A stretch of 47,686 nt of DNA from Methylobacterium sp. J-090 (GTDB lineage: Bacteria > Pseudomonadota > Alphaproteobacteria > Rhizobiales > Beijerinckiaceae): the NCBI RefSeq assembly GCF_022829345.1, contig NZ_JAKSXV010000085.1, positions 1-47,686 of the forward strand, read 5' to 3'. Shown in pieces: positions 25,607 to 34,699 of the stretch. The notes beneath the pieces are model-generated. The model did not search any database, was not told where the DNA came from, and saw only the letters and a list, made by a program, of their open reading frames with translations. Numbering within the stretch: position 1 is the first letter of the stretch; each line of letters starts with the position of its first letter. Both the position numbers and the translations under genes were made by a program.

Positions 25607-27001
25607 ATGGACATCTTCAGTGCGTTGCAGACGGCGGTGTCAGGCCTCCAGGCCCAGTCGTACTCGCTGAACAACATCTCGGGCAACATCGCCAACTCGC
25701 AGACCACCGGGTTCAAGCGGGTCGATACGAACTTCGTCGACATGATCGCCGAGCAGCCCTTGAACAAGCAGGTTTCCGGTTCCGTCGGTGCCTTCTCACG
25801 CCTGACCAACACCCTTCAGGGCGGCCTTATCTCGACCGGCATCGACACCAACATGGCGCTGAGCGGACAGGGATTCTTCACGGTCCAGACCAAGACCGGC
25901 GACGCGGCGGGTCAGGCGAGCTTCTCGTCGGCCCAGTACTATACCCGGCGTGGCGACTTCAAATCGGACAACCAGGGCTACCTCGTCAACGGGGCCGGCG
26001 GCTATCTCACGGGCCAGAGCCTCGATCCCCGGACCGGGCAGACCACCGGGACCGGCCCCATCAAGATCTCGACGGCGTCCCTGGCGGCGAAGCCCACCAC
26101 CAGTATCGCTTACGCGGCGAACCTGCCGATGACGCCCTCGACGAAGAACGCCGTGGCGGGTAATGCCGATTCGACGCTTCTCAAGACCCTGCCTTCGGGC
26201 GCGTACACGCCGACCTTGACCAACGCGGCGACGCCCGCCCTCGGAACGGCGATCAAGGGGAGCGACGCGACGACCTTCATGAACGAGACGCTCTCGGGAG
26301 GATCGCTCACCGCCTATACCGAGACCGGCGCTCCCATGACTGTGCAGATGCGCTGGGCCAAGGTGCAGAACGCGGCCACGACCCCGACGGCGCAGAACGA
26401 TGTCTGGAACCTATTCTACCTCGGCAATTCGAAGGCCGGCGGCACGGACGACGCTTGGCAGAATGTCGGTCAGGCCTTCACCTTCGAGGCGGGACAGCTC
26501 AAGGAGCCGACCGCGCCGGTGATCCCGGACCTTACCGTCGACGGGGTCAAGCTCAGCAATGTCGGCCTCAACATCGCCGCCGGCGGCCTGACCCAGTACG
26601 CCAACAGCGAGGGCACGGTGCGGACGGACACGGTGCAGCAGGACGGCTACGCCTCCGGCACCCTGACCTCGCTGGCGGTGACGAGCGACGGCAAGGTCAC
26701 CGGCACCTATTCGAACGGCAACTCGGCGGCCCTCGCCCAGGTCGGCATCGTGCAGTTCAAGAACCCGGATGCGCTGAAGGGCAACACCAACGGCAACTAC
26801 TCGCAGACCCTCGATTCGGGCGCACCGATCTCCGGCCTGAACGGATCGTCCGTGGTCGGCGGCGAGATCGAGCAGTCGAACACCGACGTGGCCGCCGAAT
26901 TTTCGAAGATGATCGTCACCCAACAGGCCTACTCGGCCAACACCCGCGTGATGTCCACAGCGCAAACGATGATGAGCGACCTGATCAACATCATCCGATA
27001 A
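25607..27001 (+). CDS. flgE: Flagellar hook protein FlgE
   Basis: The 464-residue protein begins M-D-I-F-S-A-L-Q-T-A-V-S-G-L-Q-A-Q and continues with N-I-S-G-N-I-A-N-S-Q-T-T-G-F-K-R, the N-terminal rod/hook motif. The middle has the FlgE-type sequence A-L-S-G-Q-G-F-F-T-V-Q-T near residue 84. The C-terminal helix ends V-T-Q-Q-A-Y-S-A-N-T-R-V-M-S-T-A-Q-T-M-M-S-D-L-I-N-I-I-R, the matching coiled-coil partner. Subunits assemble the universal joint between basal body and filament after export by the flagellar type III system. flgK and flgL follow on the same strand, a usual alphaproteobacterial order. The ATG chosen is the only start that gives the conserved N-terminus. Confidence 0.95.
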   Translation: MDIFSALQTAVSGLQAQSYSLNNISGNIANSQTTGFKRVDTNFVDMIAEQPLNKQVSGSVGAFSRLTNTLQGGLISTGIDTNMALSGQGFFTVQTKTGDAAGQASFSSAQYYTRRGDFKSDNQGYLVNGAGGYLTGQSLDPRTGQTTGTGPIKISTASLAAKPTTSIAYAANLPMTPSTKNAVAGNADSTLLKTLPSGAYTPTLTNAATPALGTAIKGSDATTFMNETLSGGSLTAYTETGAPMTVQMRWAKVQNAATTPTAQNDVWNLFYLGNSKAGGTDDAWQNVGQAFTFEAGQLKEPTAPVIPDLTVDGVKLSNVGLNIAAGGLTQYANSEGTVRTDTVQQDGYASGTLTSLAVTSDGKVTGTYSNGNSAALAQVGIVQFKNPDALKGNTNGNYSQTLDSGAPISGLNGSSVVGGEIEQSNTDVAAEFSKMIVTQQAYSANTRVMSTAQTMMSDLINIIR

Positions 27002-27188
27002 TCTTCGATCCGGGTGTTAACCAACCAGCAACCATCCAGATCATTTCTTCGGGTACGCCAGTGAACAACCGCTTTTCCCGCCCCGATCTCGGGGCAGGGT
27101 GGCGGAAATGGCGCCCGATGCGAGTCGAACGCTCCCCCTACGGTCTCGCGGTCGCGAGGCCCCTGCGCGACGAGGAAGGCCTGTCCCG

Positions 27189-29057
27189 ATGTCGCTGAAT
27201 GCGATCAACACGGCCACGGCCGGTCTGCAGGCGGTGCAGGCGCAAATCGGCCTCGTTTCGCAGAACATCGCCAACGTCAACACCGTCGGCTACGTCAAGC
27301 GGGTCCAGTCACCCGTCAGCCAGAACGACGGGACGGGGGTCAATTCCGGTACGGTCTCGCGTATCCTGAACGCGACCTCGCAGAAGCAGCTGCGCCTGGA
27401 GACCTCGGGCGCGGCCTACACCAACACCGCCGCCAACGTGGCGACCCAGCTCGACGCCCTCTACGGGGTGCCCGGTTCCAGCACGTCGCTGGACGGGGTT
27501 CTCAACGGCTACACCCAGTCGCTCCAGGCCCTGGCCAACGACCCCTCGGTGAGCTCGGTGCGCGCCACCGTGGCGAGCAACGCCGCGACCCTGGCGGGCC
27601 GGATCGGCACCATCGCGGACGGCATCCAGACCCTGCGCACTGGGATGGAATCGCAGATCGCCGGCGACGTGAAGAGCGCCGGCTCCCTCCTCAAGTCCAT
27701 CGCCCAGCTCAACGTGAAGATCGTGGCCGCCAACGGCCTCGGCGCCAGCCCCGACCTCCTCGACCAGCGCGATCAGGCCATCAACCAGCTCTCGCAGTAC
27801 ATGGACGTGCAGGCGAACGCGGTGGGCGACGGCTCGATCACGGTGATGACCCAGTCGGGCGTGACGCTGGTCGATCACGGCACGGCCGCGTCCCTCGGCT
27901 TCGACAGCCGCACGGTGCTCGGTCCCAGCAACCTTTATTCGGCGGATGCGGGCACAAGCGGGGTCGGCACCATCACGGCGACGACGCCCGGCGGCGCCCG
28001 GATCGACCTCATCGCCACGGGCGCCCTGCGGTCGGGCTCCCTCGCGGCGGCCGTGACCGCCCGCGACGACACCCTGGTCCAGGCGCAGCGCCAGCTCGAC
28101 GAGCTGGCGGCGGGGCTGGCGCAGTCCACCACTGACAGGACGGTGAGCGCACCCGGCGGCACCGCCATCGACATCACGGGGCTCAAGGCCGGCAACCGCA
28201 TCGCAATCACACTCGCGGGCGGCATTCAAGTCTCTCTGGTCGCCTCCGACACGGGAGCCGTGAGCTTCAAACCCGGCGATATCGACAGCACGTCCGCAAC
28301 GGGTTTCAGCCTTCCGACACCCGCGCAGGTCCAAGCGAACACAACCGACGCCGCCCTTAGCCAAAGCATCACGACGGCGCTCCGTTCGAACACGAATCTG
28401 GGCAATGCCTACTCCGCCACCGTGTCGGGCGGAAAGCTCACGATCACCTATGCCGGCACGGCCACGGGAGCAGCGATCGCCCAGGTTGGCGCCACCATCA
28501 CGGTTCCATCCAGCGCCAGCGACACGAAAAGCACGGCCAACAACGCCGAGATGGCGCTGTTCGTGGATTCGGGCCGGACCAACGGCCTCTACACGGGCAG
28601 CTTCGACGGCGGCTCGCAGCTGACGGGCTTCGCTCAGCGCATCGCCCTGAATCCCGCGATCAAGGCCGACACCAGTACTCTCGTCCTGTCGTCCCCCACG
28701 ACGCAGTCCGGCGACGCGACGCGCCCGCAGCGCATCCTGGCCGGACTGACCACCAACACCCACACCTTCTCGGCCGCTTCCGGGATCGGCGGCGTGCGCG
28801 CGCCCTTCACCACCAGCGCGGCCGACTTCGCCCTGCGCATCATCGACGCCCAGGGCGCGAACGCGGCATCGAGCCAGAGCCTCGACGAGGGGCAGCAGAT
28901 CGCCCTCGCGACGGCCCAGAGCCGCTTCTCCAGCGAATCCGGGGTCAAGATCGACGAGGAGATGGCCAACCTGATCCAGCTCCAGACCGCCTACGGCGCC
29001 AATGCGCGGGTGCTCACCGCCGCCCGCGACATGCTCGACACTCTCCTGCGGATCTGA
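27189..29057 (+). CDS. flgK: Flagellar hook-associated protein 1, FlgK
   Basis: The 622-residue protein starts M-S-L-N-A-I-N-T-A-T-A-G-L-Q-A-V-Q-A-Q-I and has N-I-A-N-V-N-T-V-G-Y-V-K-R, the conserved N-terminal motif. Around residue 190 is D-L-L-D-Q-R-D-Q-A-I-N-Q-L-S, typical of FlgK. The C-terminus has D-E-E-M-A-N-L-I-Q-L-Q-T-A-Y-G-A-N-A-R-V-L-T-A-A-R-D-M-L-D-T-L-L. The middle has an extra Ser/Thr/Ala-rich beta region (about 340-470) common in large alphaproteobacterial versions. It links hook to filament together with FlgL, encoded 50 bp downstream. Confidence 0.94.
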   Translation: MSLNAINTATAGLQAVQAQIGLVSQNIANVNTVGYVKRVQSPVSQNDGTGVNSGTVSRILNATSQKQLRLETSGAAYTNTAANVATQLDALYGVPGSSTSLDGVLNGYTQSLQALANDPSVSSVRATVASNAATLAGRIGTIADGIQTLRTGMESQIAGDVKSAGSLLKSIAQLNVKIVAANGLGASPDLLDQRDQAINQLSQYMDVQANAVGDGSITVMTQSGVTLVDHGTAASLGFDSRTVLGPSNLYSADAGTSGVGTITATTPGGARIDLIATGALRSGSLAAAVTARDDTLVQAQRQLDELAAGLAQSTTDRTVSAPGGTAIDITGLKAGNRIAITLAGGIQVSLVASDTGAVSFKPGDIDSTSATGFSLPTPAQVQANTTDAALSQSITTALRSNTNLGNAYSATVSGGKLTITYAGTATGAAIAQVGATITVPSSASDTKSTANNAEMALFVDSGRTNGLYTGSFDGGSQLTGFAQRIALNPAIKADTSTLVLSSPTTQSGDATRPQRILAGLTTNTHTFSAASGIGGVRAPFTTSAADFALRIIDAQGANAASSQSLDEGQQIALATAQSRFSSESGVKIDEEMANLIQLQTAYGANARVLTAARDMLDTLLRI

Positions 29058-29107
29058 GCCATGCCCGCGCCCGCCACCGTCCGCCCCTCGATCACGAGTT
29101 CGCGCCC

Positions 29108-31138
29108 ATGACCATCACCCCCTTCGCGGCCGGCAGCTACAACACCACCCTGAACACGCAGCGCCTGCTCGCGACCAAGGACAAGCTCGACGGCCTGACC
29201 ACCCAGCTCTCCACGGGCCGGGTGGCGGAGACCTATGGCGGACTGGGGGCATCCCGCACCACGAGCCTCAACGCGCACGCCCAGGTCGCCCGCCTCGACG
29301 GCTATGGCGCCAGCATCACCGGGGCCCTCAACCGCATCACCCTCGGATCGGCCAGCCTGCAGAACCTGTCGAAAGTGACCTCCACGACGGTGAGCACCAT
29401 CGCCACGGGGTTGACCAACACGAGTTCGTCCGCGGCCCGCGACACCACCCGACAGACGGCGGTGGCTAACCTCGACCTGTTCGTCGACACCCTGAACCAG
29501 AACTACGCCGGGACCTACCTCTTCGGCGGACGGGCGACCGACACCGCGCCGGTGGCGTCCGCCGGTGCGATCCTCAACGGGGCCGGCGGCAAGTCCGGCC
29601 TCACTGCGCTGATCGCGGAGCGCAAGACCGCCGACGGGACCGCCGGGACGGGAAACCTCGACATCCCGGCCACCACCACGGCGACGGTGACGATCGCCGA
29701 AGGAGGGAGCGCAGCCGCCCGCGCGAATTTCGGGTTCACCCTCCAGGGCATCGACAGTTCCAATGAGGCGGCGATCAGCGAAAATCCGGTCGCGGCCGTC
29801 GCGCCGAAGGCGGCACTCAGTTTCGGCACGCAGCCGAAGGACGGCGATGTCGTGCGGCTCAGTGTCAACCAGACCGATGGAACTCAATCCTTCGTCGATT
29901 ACACGGCGCGAACGGGCCCCCAGATCGGGCCCAACGAATTCCTGATCGGCCCGGACAGCGGTGCCAACCTCGAACTGGCACTCGGACGGAGCCAGATGAC
30001 CGCTCCCGCGAGTCTCGCCGCGCAACCCGCCGACGGCGCATCGGTCCCAGTGACCATCGTGCAGCCCGATGGTACGGAAACCGTCGTGACCTACACGGCA
30101 CGGACGGTCGCAACCGGCGCGGCCAACGAATTCGAGATCGGACAAGATACGGCCGGAAGTCTCGGCAACCTGACGAAGGCCGTCGGGACACGGGGGATCG
30201 CCGCCGCCCAGAGCCAATCCCCCCCGGGCGTGACCGTGGCCCTCTCGGGCGGTAACCCCGCCAGCAACGACCTGACGGTCAGCGCCGTCACGCCCCCCAA
30301 AGACGGCGATACCGTCACGGTCACCCTCGGCCTGCGGGATGGCACCACGACGACGCTCACGCTGACGGCGAAGACCGTCGCGGACAGCAAGGATCCGTCC
30401 GTCTTCGCCATCGGCGCCTCTCCGGAGGCGACGGCAGCGAACCTCCAGAAGGCGCTTTCCGACACGGTGAAGACCAGTGCCGGGACGACGCTGGCGGGAT
30501 CGTCTGCCGTCCTGGCCTCCAAGGATTTCTTCGCGGGCTCGAAGTCGGCCGCGTTCGCCCCGCGCCGGGTCGACACGGCCACCGGCGGCTTCTCCACGAA
30601 TCCATCCGGCAAGACCGTGATCTGGTACACGGGCGACGAGAGCCTCGCCGATCCGCGCGGCACGGCGACTGTCCAGGTCAGCAGCGGCCAATCCATCGGC
30701 ATCGGCGCCCAGGCCAACGAGGCGGGCATCCGCAACGCGCTGTCGGGTATCGCCGCCCTGGCGAGCGAGAGTTTCGCCAGCACCAAGGATCCGAACGACA
30801 CGACCCTTTCGGCCGCGGACCGGGCCTCGGCAGTGAACGAGCGCAGCCGCTACACCGCCTTGACAGATCGTGTCCGTAACGTTCTTACCCCGAAACAAGA
30901 CGATCAGGGCATCGCCTCGGTCGCAACCGAACTCAGCCTGGCCGCGGCGCAAATCACGAACGCCAAGGCACAGAACGGCGCCACCCGCGCCCAGCTCCAG
31001 AACACCCTCGACGGGACCGATTCGATTTCCACAGAGGAAGTCGCAGCCAAGCTCCTGGCTGTCCAGAACCAGTTGCAGGCAAGCTATCAGGTGACGTCGA
31101 TGCTCTCGAAGCTCACCCTGGTGAATTACATGTCTTGA
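29108..31138 (+). CDS. flgL: Flagellar hook-associated protein 3 (FlgL), enlarged
   Basis: The 676-residue product keeps flagellin-like ends. The N-terminus has N-T-Q-R-L-L-A-T-K-D-K-L-D-G-L-T-T-Q-L-S-T-G-R; the C-terminus has A-A-A-Q-I-T-N-A-K-A-Q-N-G-A-T-R and ends S-M-L-S-K-L-T-L-V-N-Y. Ordinary FlgL is about 300-400 residues, so about 300 residues are extra. The insert (about 235-460) holds three related beta modules, each with D-G-x-x-V-x-V, D-G-T, T-Y-T-A-R-T (or similar) and E-F-x-I-G. It forms the last hook-filament junction zone, and the insert is probably surface-exposed. It lies 50 bp after flgK. Confidence 0.9.
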   Translation: MTITPFAAGSYNTTLNTQRLLATKDKLDGLTTQLSTGRVAETYGGLGASRTTSLNAHAQVARLDGYGASITGALNRITLGSASLQNLSKVTSTTVSTIATGLTNTSSSAARDTTRQTAVANLDLFVDTLNQNYAGTYLFGGRATDTAPVASAGAILNGAGGKSGLTALIAERKTADGTAGTGNLDIPATTTATVTIAEGGSAAARANFGFTLQGIDSSNEAAISENPVAAVAPKAALSFGTQPKDGDVVRLSVNQTDGTQSFVDYTARTGPQIGPNEFLIGPDSGANLELALGRSQMTAPASLAAQPADGASVPVTIVQPDGTETVVTYTARTVATGAANEFEIGQDTAGSLGNLTKAVGTRGIAAAQSQSPPGVTVALSGGNPASNDLTVSAVTPPKDGDTVTVTLGLRDGTTTTLTLTAKTVADSKDPSVFAIGASPEATAANLQKALSDTVKTSAGTTLAGSSAVLASKDFFAGSKSAAFAPRRVDTATGGFSTNPSGKTVIWYTGDESLADPRGTATVQVSSGQSIGIGAQANEAGIRNALSGIAALASESFASTKDPNDTTLSAADRASAVNERSRYTALTDRVRNVLTPKQDDQGIASVATELSLAAAQITNAKAQNGATRAQLQNTLDGTDSISTEEVAAKLLAVQNQLQASYQVTSMLSKLTLVNYMS

Positions 31139-31245
31139 TCGAGATTCGTGAGATCAGACAACGTGTCCTGTCGACGGACATCTCGGCGTCGCACGCATTG
31201 CAATGAAGCGATGGACATCCGCGTGGTCGCTGAATTCACCGAAAC

Positions 31246-31294
31246 TGGCGCGCCCTACGGGAATTGAACCCGTGTTTTCGCCGTGAAAGGGCGA
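31246..31294 (-). other. 3' fragment of tRNA-Glu(TTC): integration attachment site
   Basis: Read on the minus strand, the segment gives the anticodon stem TCGCC/GGCGA with loop CTTTCAC (anticodon TTC). It continues with a short variable region, the T arm ACGGG-TTCAATT-CCCGT, the acceptor strand AGGGCGC, a discriminator G and CCA. The D arm and 5' acceptor strand are missing: sequence to the right of 31294 does not pair. Such 3' tRNA halves are left at one end of elements integrated by tyrosine recombinases. The intact integrase at 31433 is 139 bp away. The complete tRNA should lie at the other end of the element, to the right and outside this window. Confidence 0.85.
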
Positions 31295-31432
31295 GTTATG
31301 AGGGTAATTGACCCTACCTGATACCGCTTGAAACGCCATAATCGTCAATGACTTGCCTCATATGAGCTCATTGCGGATCATCTTGTTTCATGGCATCGTT
31401 GTCAACGAATTCGACAACGAAAAGGACTGCCG

Positions 31433-32734
31433 ATGGCCCGCCGAGCCAGCGCGTTCAAGAGCCGGAGCAGCCGGGCAGAACTGCCAGCATCCGACGCGCC
31501 GGAATGGGAGTTGATCGGGCCGGGCATCCGGCTCGGCTACCGCCGCGGTCGCGGCACGAGAGGGCAGGGCGGTTCGTGGCTCGCGGCATCGCGAACGTCT
31601 CAGGGCAAGCGCGTTCAAACACAGCTCGGCCGCGCCGACGACCTTGTGGCGGCCAATGGTTCGAAGATCCTGACCCTCGAGCAGGCTAAGGACGCGGCGA
31701 GGGCATGGGTGAAGTCGTTGCACGACGCCCCGGAAGCACAGCCGGCCCTCACGGTCAGCGAGGCGCTCGACCGCTATCTTGAGGCGCGCACGGCCGAGGG
31801 CATGAAGGCGGTATACGATGCGAAGTCCCGCGCTCGCGTGCATATCAGGCCAAAGCTCGGCTCGGCGCTGGTGAGCGAGCTGACGCTGGATAAGCTCCGG
31901 CGCTGGCGCGACGCCATGGTGCATGCGCCGAAGCGCTTGAGGACGGGCAAGTTCGCCACGAAGGTCAACACCCGTGAGGTGGACACCACCGACCCGGAGG
32001 CGCTGCGCCGCCGGCGCGACACGGCCAATAGGACTCTCACGCTGCTGAAGGCCGCGCTGAATTGGGCCTATCAGCACCAACTCGTCGAAAGCGATCGGGC
32101 CTGGCGCTTGCTGAAGCCCTTCCGCGATACCGGCGCGGCGCGCGTCCGATTCCTCGACGCTTCCGAGCAGCAGCGGCTCCTGAACACGACGGAGGGCGAG
32201 CTCCGGGACCTTGTTGCTGCGGCGCTGATGACGGGCGCCCGCTTCGGCGAGCTCGCACGGCTGACGGTCCGAGACTACGACCGGGCCAACGGCACAATTT
32301 TCGTCGAGAAGAGTAAGAACGGCCGCGCGCGGCATATCCCCCTGAATGCCGGAGGAACTGGGCTGTTTGATCGCCTGACCGCCGGCCGCGCCCCGATGGC
32401 GCCGCTACTGACGCGAGAGAACGGCGAGGCGTGGAAGCCCGCCCAATACCAACGCGGCTTCAAGGAGGCGCTCGCGCGAGCGAAGCTGGAAAGCATCACG
32501 CTTCACGAACTCCGCCACTCCTACGCGAGCTCAATGGTCCGCAACGGCGCGCCGCTGATCGTCGTCGCCGAGGCACTCGGCCATTCCGGAACTCGGATGG
32601 CCGAGAAGCACTACGCACACCTGGCACCGTCGTATGTCGCCGACACGATTCGTCGGACCGCGCCCGACTTGCTGCTTCCGCAGGCCGGACCGACGCGGTT
32701 TGGCCTACCCGTACCGACCCGGGCGACTGCGTGA
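31433..32734 (+). CDS. int: Phage/island-type site-specific tyrosine integrase
   Basis: The 433-residue protein has a variable N-terminal arm region, a SAM-like core-binding domain (about 100-235) and a catalytic domain with a complete set of residues. These are Arg in T-G-A-R-F-G-E-L, Lys in K-S-K-N-G-R-A-R, H-x-x-R in L-H-E-L-R-H-S-Y-A-S, His in L-G-H-S-G-T-R and the nucleophile in K-H-Y-A-H-L. It catalyses integration and excision of the element at the adjacent tRNA-Glu half. The stop overlaps the next ATG by one base (TGATG), so a small secreted protein is translated directly after it. Confidence 0.93.
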   Translation: MARRASAFKSRSSRAELPASDAPEWELIGPGIRLGYRRGRGTRGQGGSWLAASRTSQGKRVQTQLGRADDLVAANGSKILTLEQAKDAARAWVKSLHDAPEAQPALTVSEALDRYLEARTAEGMKAVYDAKSRARVHIRPKLGSALVSELTLDKLRRWRDAMVHAPKRLRTGKFATKVNTREVDTTDPEALRRRRDTANRTLTLLKAALNWAYQHQLVESDRAWRLLKPFRDTGAARVRFLDASEQQRLLNTTEGELRDLVAAALMTGARFGELARLTVRDYDRANGTIFVEKSKNGRARHIPLNAGGTGLFDRLTAGRAPMAPLLTRENGEAWKPAQYQRGFKEALARAKLESITLHELRHSYASSMVRNGAPLIVVAEALGHSGTRMAEKHYAHLAPSYVADTIRRTAPDLLLPQAGPTRFGLPVPTRATA

Positions 32735-33096
32735 TGCATAAGCTGCACGTCGTTTCGGCGTTCTGCGCCGGCCTCGTCCTGTCGGCGCCCGCGCAGGCGG
32801 AAGACGGCAACGCCGCCGGCTATGGGCTGCTGAGTTGCTCTGCAGCCAACGAGCGGTTCGTGCAACCGGTCTTCCGGACGGCCTTTCTTGGCTGGGCAAT
32901 GGGTTTCATGAGTGGGGCCAACATGGCGATGATGAGCACCGTCAGGAGCTATCGCGACCTGTCCAACCTCAACGCCGATTTCGTGATCGGATCCCTGCGC
33001 TCGTTTTGCGCGGAAAACGATGCGGCGACGGTGATGCACGGCGTCGAGCAGTTCTACGGCAGCCGGCCAGTGCGGAAGTGGTCACCGCCGCCGTGA
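32734..33096 (+). CDS. Small secreted protein (Rap1a/Tai-like pattern), coupled to the integrase
   Basis: The ATG at 32734 overlaps the integrase stop by one base. The 120-residue product has a signal peptide (H-K-L-H-V-V-S-A-F-C-A-G-L-V-L-S-A-P-A-Q-A) with likely cleavage after A-Q-A. The mature part has a cysteine in L-L-S-C-S, then F-L-G-W-A-M-G-F-M-S-G-A-N, and later S-F-C-A-E-N-D-A-A-T-V-M-H-G-V. This two-cysteine, G-(Y/F)-x-x-G-x-x pattern recalls the Rap1a/Tai immunity and related periplasmic families, but the match is loose. Cargo carried with the integrase is the safe description. Confidence 0.6.
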   Translation: MHKLHVVSAFCAGLVLSAPAQAEDGNAAGYGLLSCSAANERFVQPVFRTAFLGWAMGFMSGANMAMMSTVRSYRDLSNLNADFVIGSLRSFCAENDAATVMHGVEQFYGSRPVRKWSPPP

Positions 33097-33172
33097 CAGC
33101 CTGCCTAGATGGCAACTATGAAGCTAAGCGCACGGCGCGATCCGACGAAGTGCCGCGTCGGCCCCTTCCGGC

Positions 33173-33884
33173 TTACCCGCGCGGCGACCGCCAGCCAGCC
33201 GTCTTCGCCTCGTCCTCCGAGCAGAACATGCGCTCGCCGGACTTCTCGCTGATCCGGGTCCGCTCGTAATCGCGGGTCCCGGGTACGTGGTAGATCTTGT
33301 CGCCCTTGGCGCTGATGTTGCCCTTGATAGCGCACCCGCCGGCGGCCGGAGCCGGGATCGGACCGTCCGGGCCACCGGGAGCTGCGAACCCCATGCCCTT
33401 GGCGCGCTCGCCTTCGCGCCAGTCGGACGGCGTCGTGAACGCGCCGGCCCAGATCCCGCGCTTGGCCGCCTTCGCTGCGGTCTCAGCTGCGACGTAGTCG
33501 GTGGAGTAGCGCCGGTAGGCGATCGCAAGGCCCTGGGTGACCATTCGGCGTTCAGTTCCTCGCTGCCTTCCGGCACACGGCGACGGTCCGGCCATAGCGG
33601 TCGGTGTCGCGCGGTTCGCACGAGATCGGGGATTCGCCGATGCGGTCGGACAGGGCCAGCGCCGCGGCCTGGCCGCAGCGGTAGTCCTTGCCGGCGGCGT
33701 CCTGGCAGGTCTGGGCGCTCTCCGGGGCGTCGATGCCGTGCAGGCGGATGCGGGTGTCCCGGATCACCACCGTATCACCGTCGGTGACGCTGGCGCGGCC
33801 CACAATGGGCTCGGCGGCGAGGCTACCGGTGGCGCCCGCGGCGATGACGAGAACGGTGACCGCCACTAAACGCGCCGGGGACAT
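33173..33884 (-). pseudogene. Thermonuclease (SNase-like) protein, split by two frameshifts
   Basis: The first part, from an ATG at 33884, has a signal peptide (L-V-A-V-T-V-L-V-I-A-A-G) and SNase motifs: V-T-D-G-D-T-V-V-I, R-L-H-G-I-D-A-P-E-S and D-R-Y-G-R-T-V-A-V-C. It then runs into a stop near 33552. The expected continuation E-E-L-N-A appears in the second frame, and M-V-T-Q-G-L-A-I-A-Y-R-R-Y-S in the third, ending in a C-terminal domain with C-A-I-K-G-N-I-S. Restoring one base at each of two places, about 20 bases apart, joins all parts. It would have been a secreted nuclease; as read it is broken, though the two one-base losses could be sequencing errors. Confidence 0.75.
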
Positions 33885-33967
33885 ACAAACGGCCTCTCGT
33901 ATTTCGGCGCAGTTCGCCGCGGCTGTGACAATGACGGGGACGGCGGCCCTTCCCAAACCGGGACCAG

Positions 33968-34699
33968 TCAGATCCCGACGCGACCGAGGCCGGGCAGCTT
34001 CAAGCCGGGATGGCGGACATCCACGCCCGCCACCGCGCCAAGGATGTTGACCTCGAGACCTTCGACCCATCCGACCGTCAGGCCGAGATAGCCCCCGAGG
34101 TTGATCCGAAAGCCGGTGCCCGACGGCGTCGCGCCGATCCAGCGGCCGTCATAGGGGAAGTCCTTGCCGATGGCCGTGGCCGGCAGGCTCGCCCGCATCT
34201 CGGGCACCGCGCCCATCACGGCGGCCACGAAGGTGTTGGAGTTCGGCCCCGGCCAGATCTGGTAGTCGCCGATCCGGGCGTAGCGGTAGCCCGCGATGGT
34301 GGCGCGGATGCGTGGCAGCATCCGCTCCGCATCGGCCCCGTCGGCTGCGAAGATCACCTCCGGCGCACTGCCGAACCAGCGCCCGTCTGGCACGAACCGG
34401 TCGATCCAGATCGGCATGCCCCAGGCCGTGTAGTCGAACCGCTGATAGGCGCGGTCGCCCGCCCCCTTCACGACGATCCAGCTGTGGCTGGCGACGATGC
34501 CGCGCCAACTCACGGTCCGGGCCGAGAACACCCGCACCACGGCCTCGGGATTTCGGCTGGCGGGCGGCAGCAGGCCCGCGCTTGACCGGTCGGCAGAACG
34601 CCAGTCGGCGATCTCGTTGCGGAAATAGTAGCGGCCGGCAGACACGGCGATCGGCGCGAGGAACACGACGACGAAGACGAGAAAGACGATGCGGAGCAC
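33968..34699 (-). CDS. DUF3750 family protein
   Basis: A GTG at 34699 starts a 243-residue protein with an N-terminal hydrophobic segment (about 3-22), which is a signal or membrane anchor. The body matches DUF3750: S-H-S-W-I-V-V-K-G-A-G, then Y-T-A-W-G, W-P-G-P-N-S-N-T-F, and G-K-D-F-P-Y-D-G-R-W-I-G. The conserved W, N-S-N-T-F and histidine suggest a periplasmic hydrolase-like fold, but the function is uncharacterised. No ATG is available in frame near the start. Confidence 0.78.
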   Translation of the reverse strand: MLRIVFLVFVVVFLAPIAVSAGRYYFRNEIADWRSADRSSAGLLPPASRNPEAVVRVFSARTVSWRGIVASHSWIVVKGAGDRAYQRFDYTAWGMPIWIDRFVPDGRWFGSAPEVIFAADGADAERMLPRIRATIAGYRYARIGDYQIWPGPNSNTFVAAVMGAVPEMRASLPATAIGKDFPYDGRWIGATPSGTGFRINLGGYLGLTVGWVEGLEVNILGAVAGVDVRHPGLKLPGLGRVGI

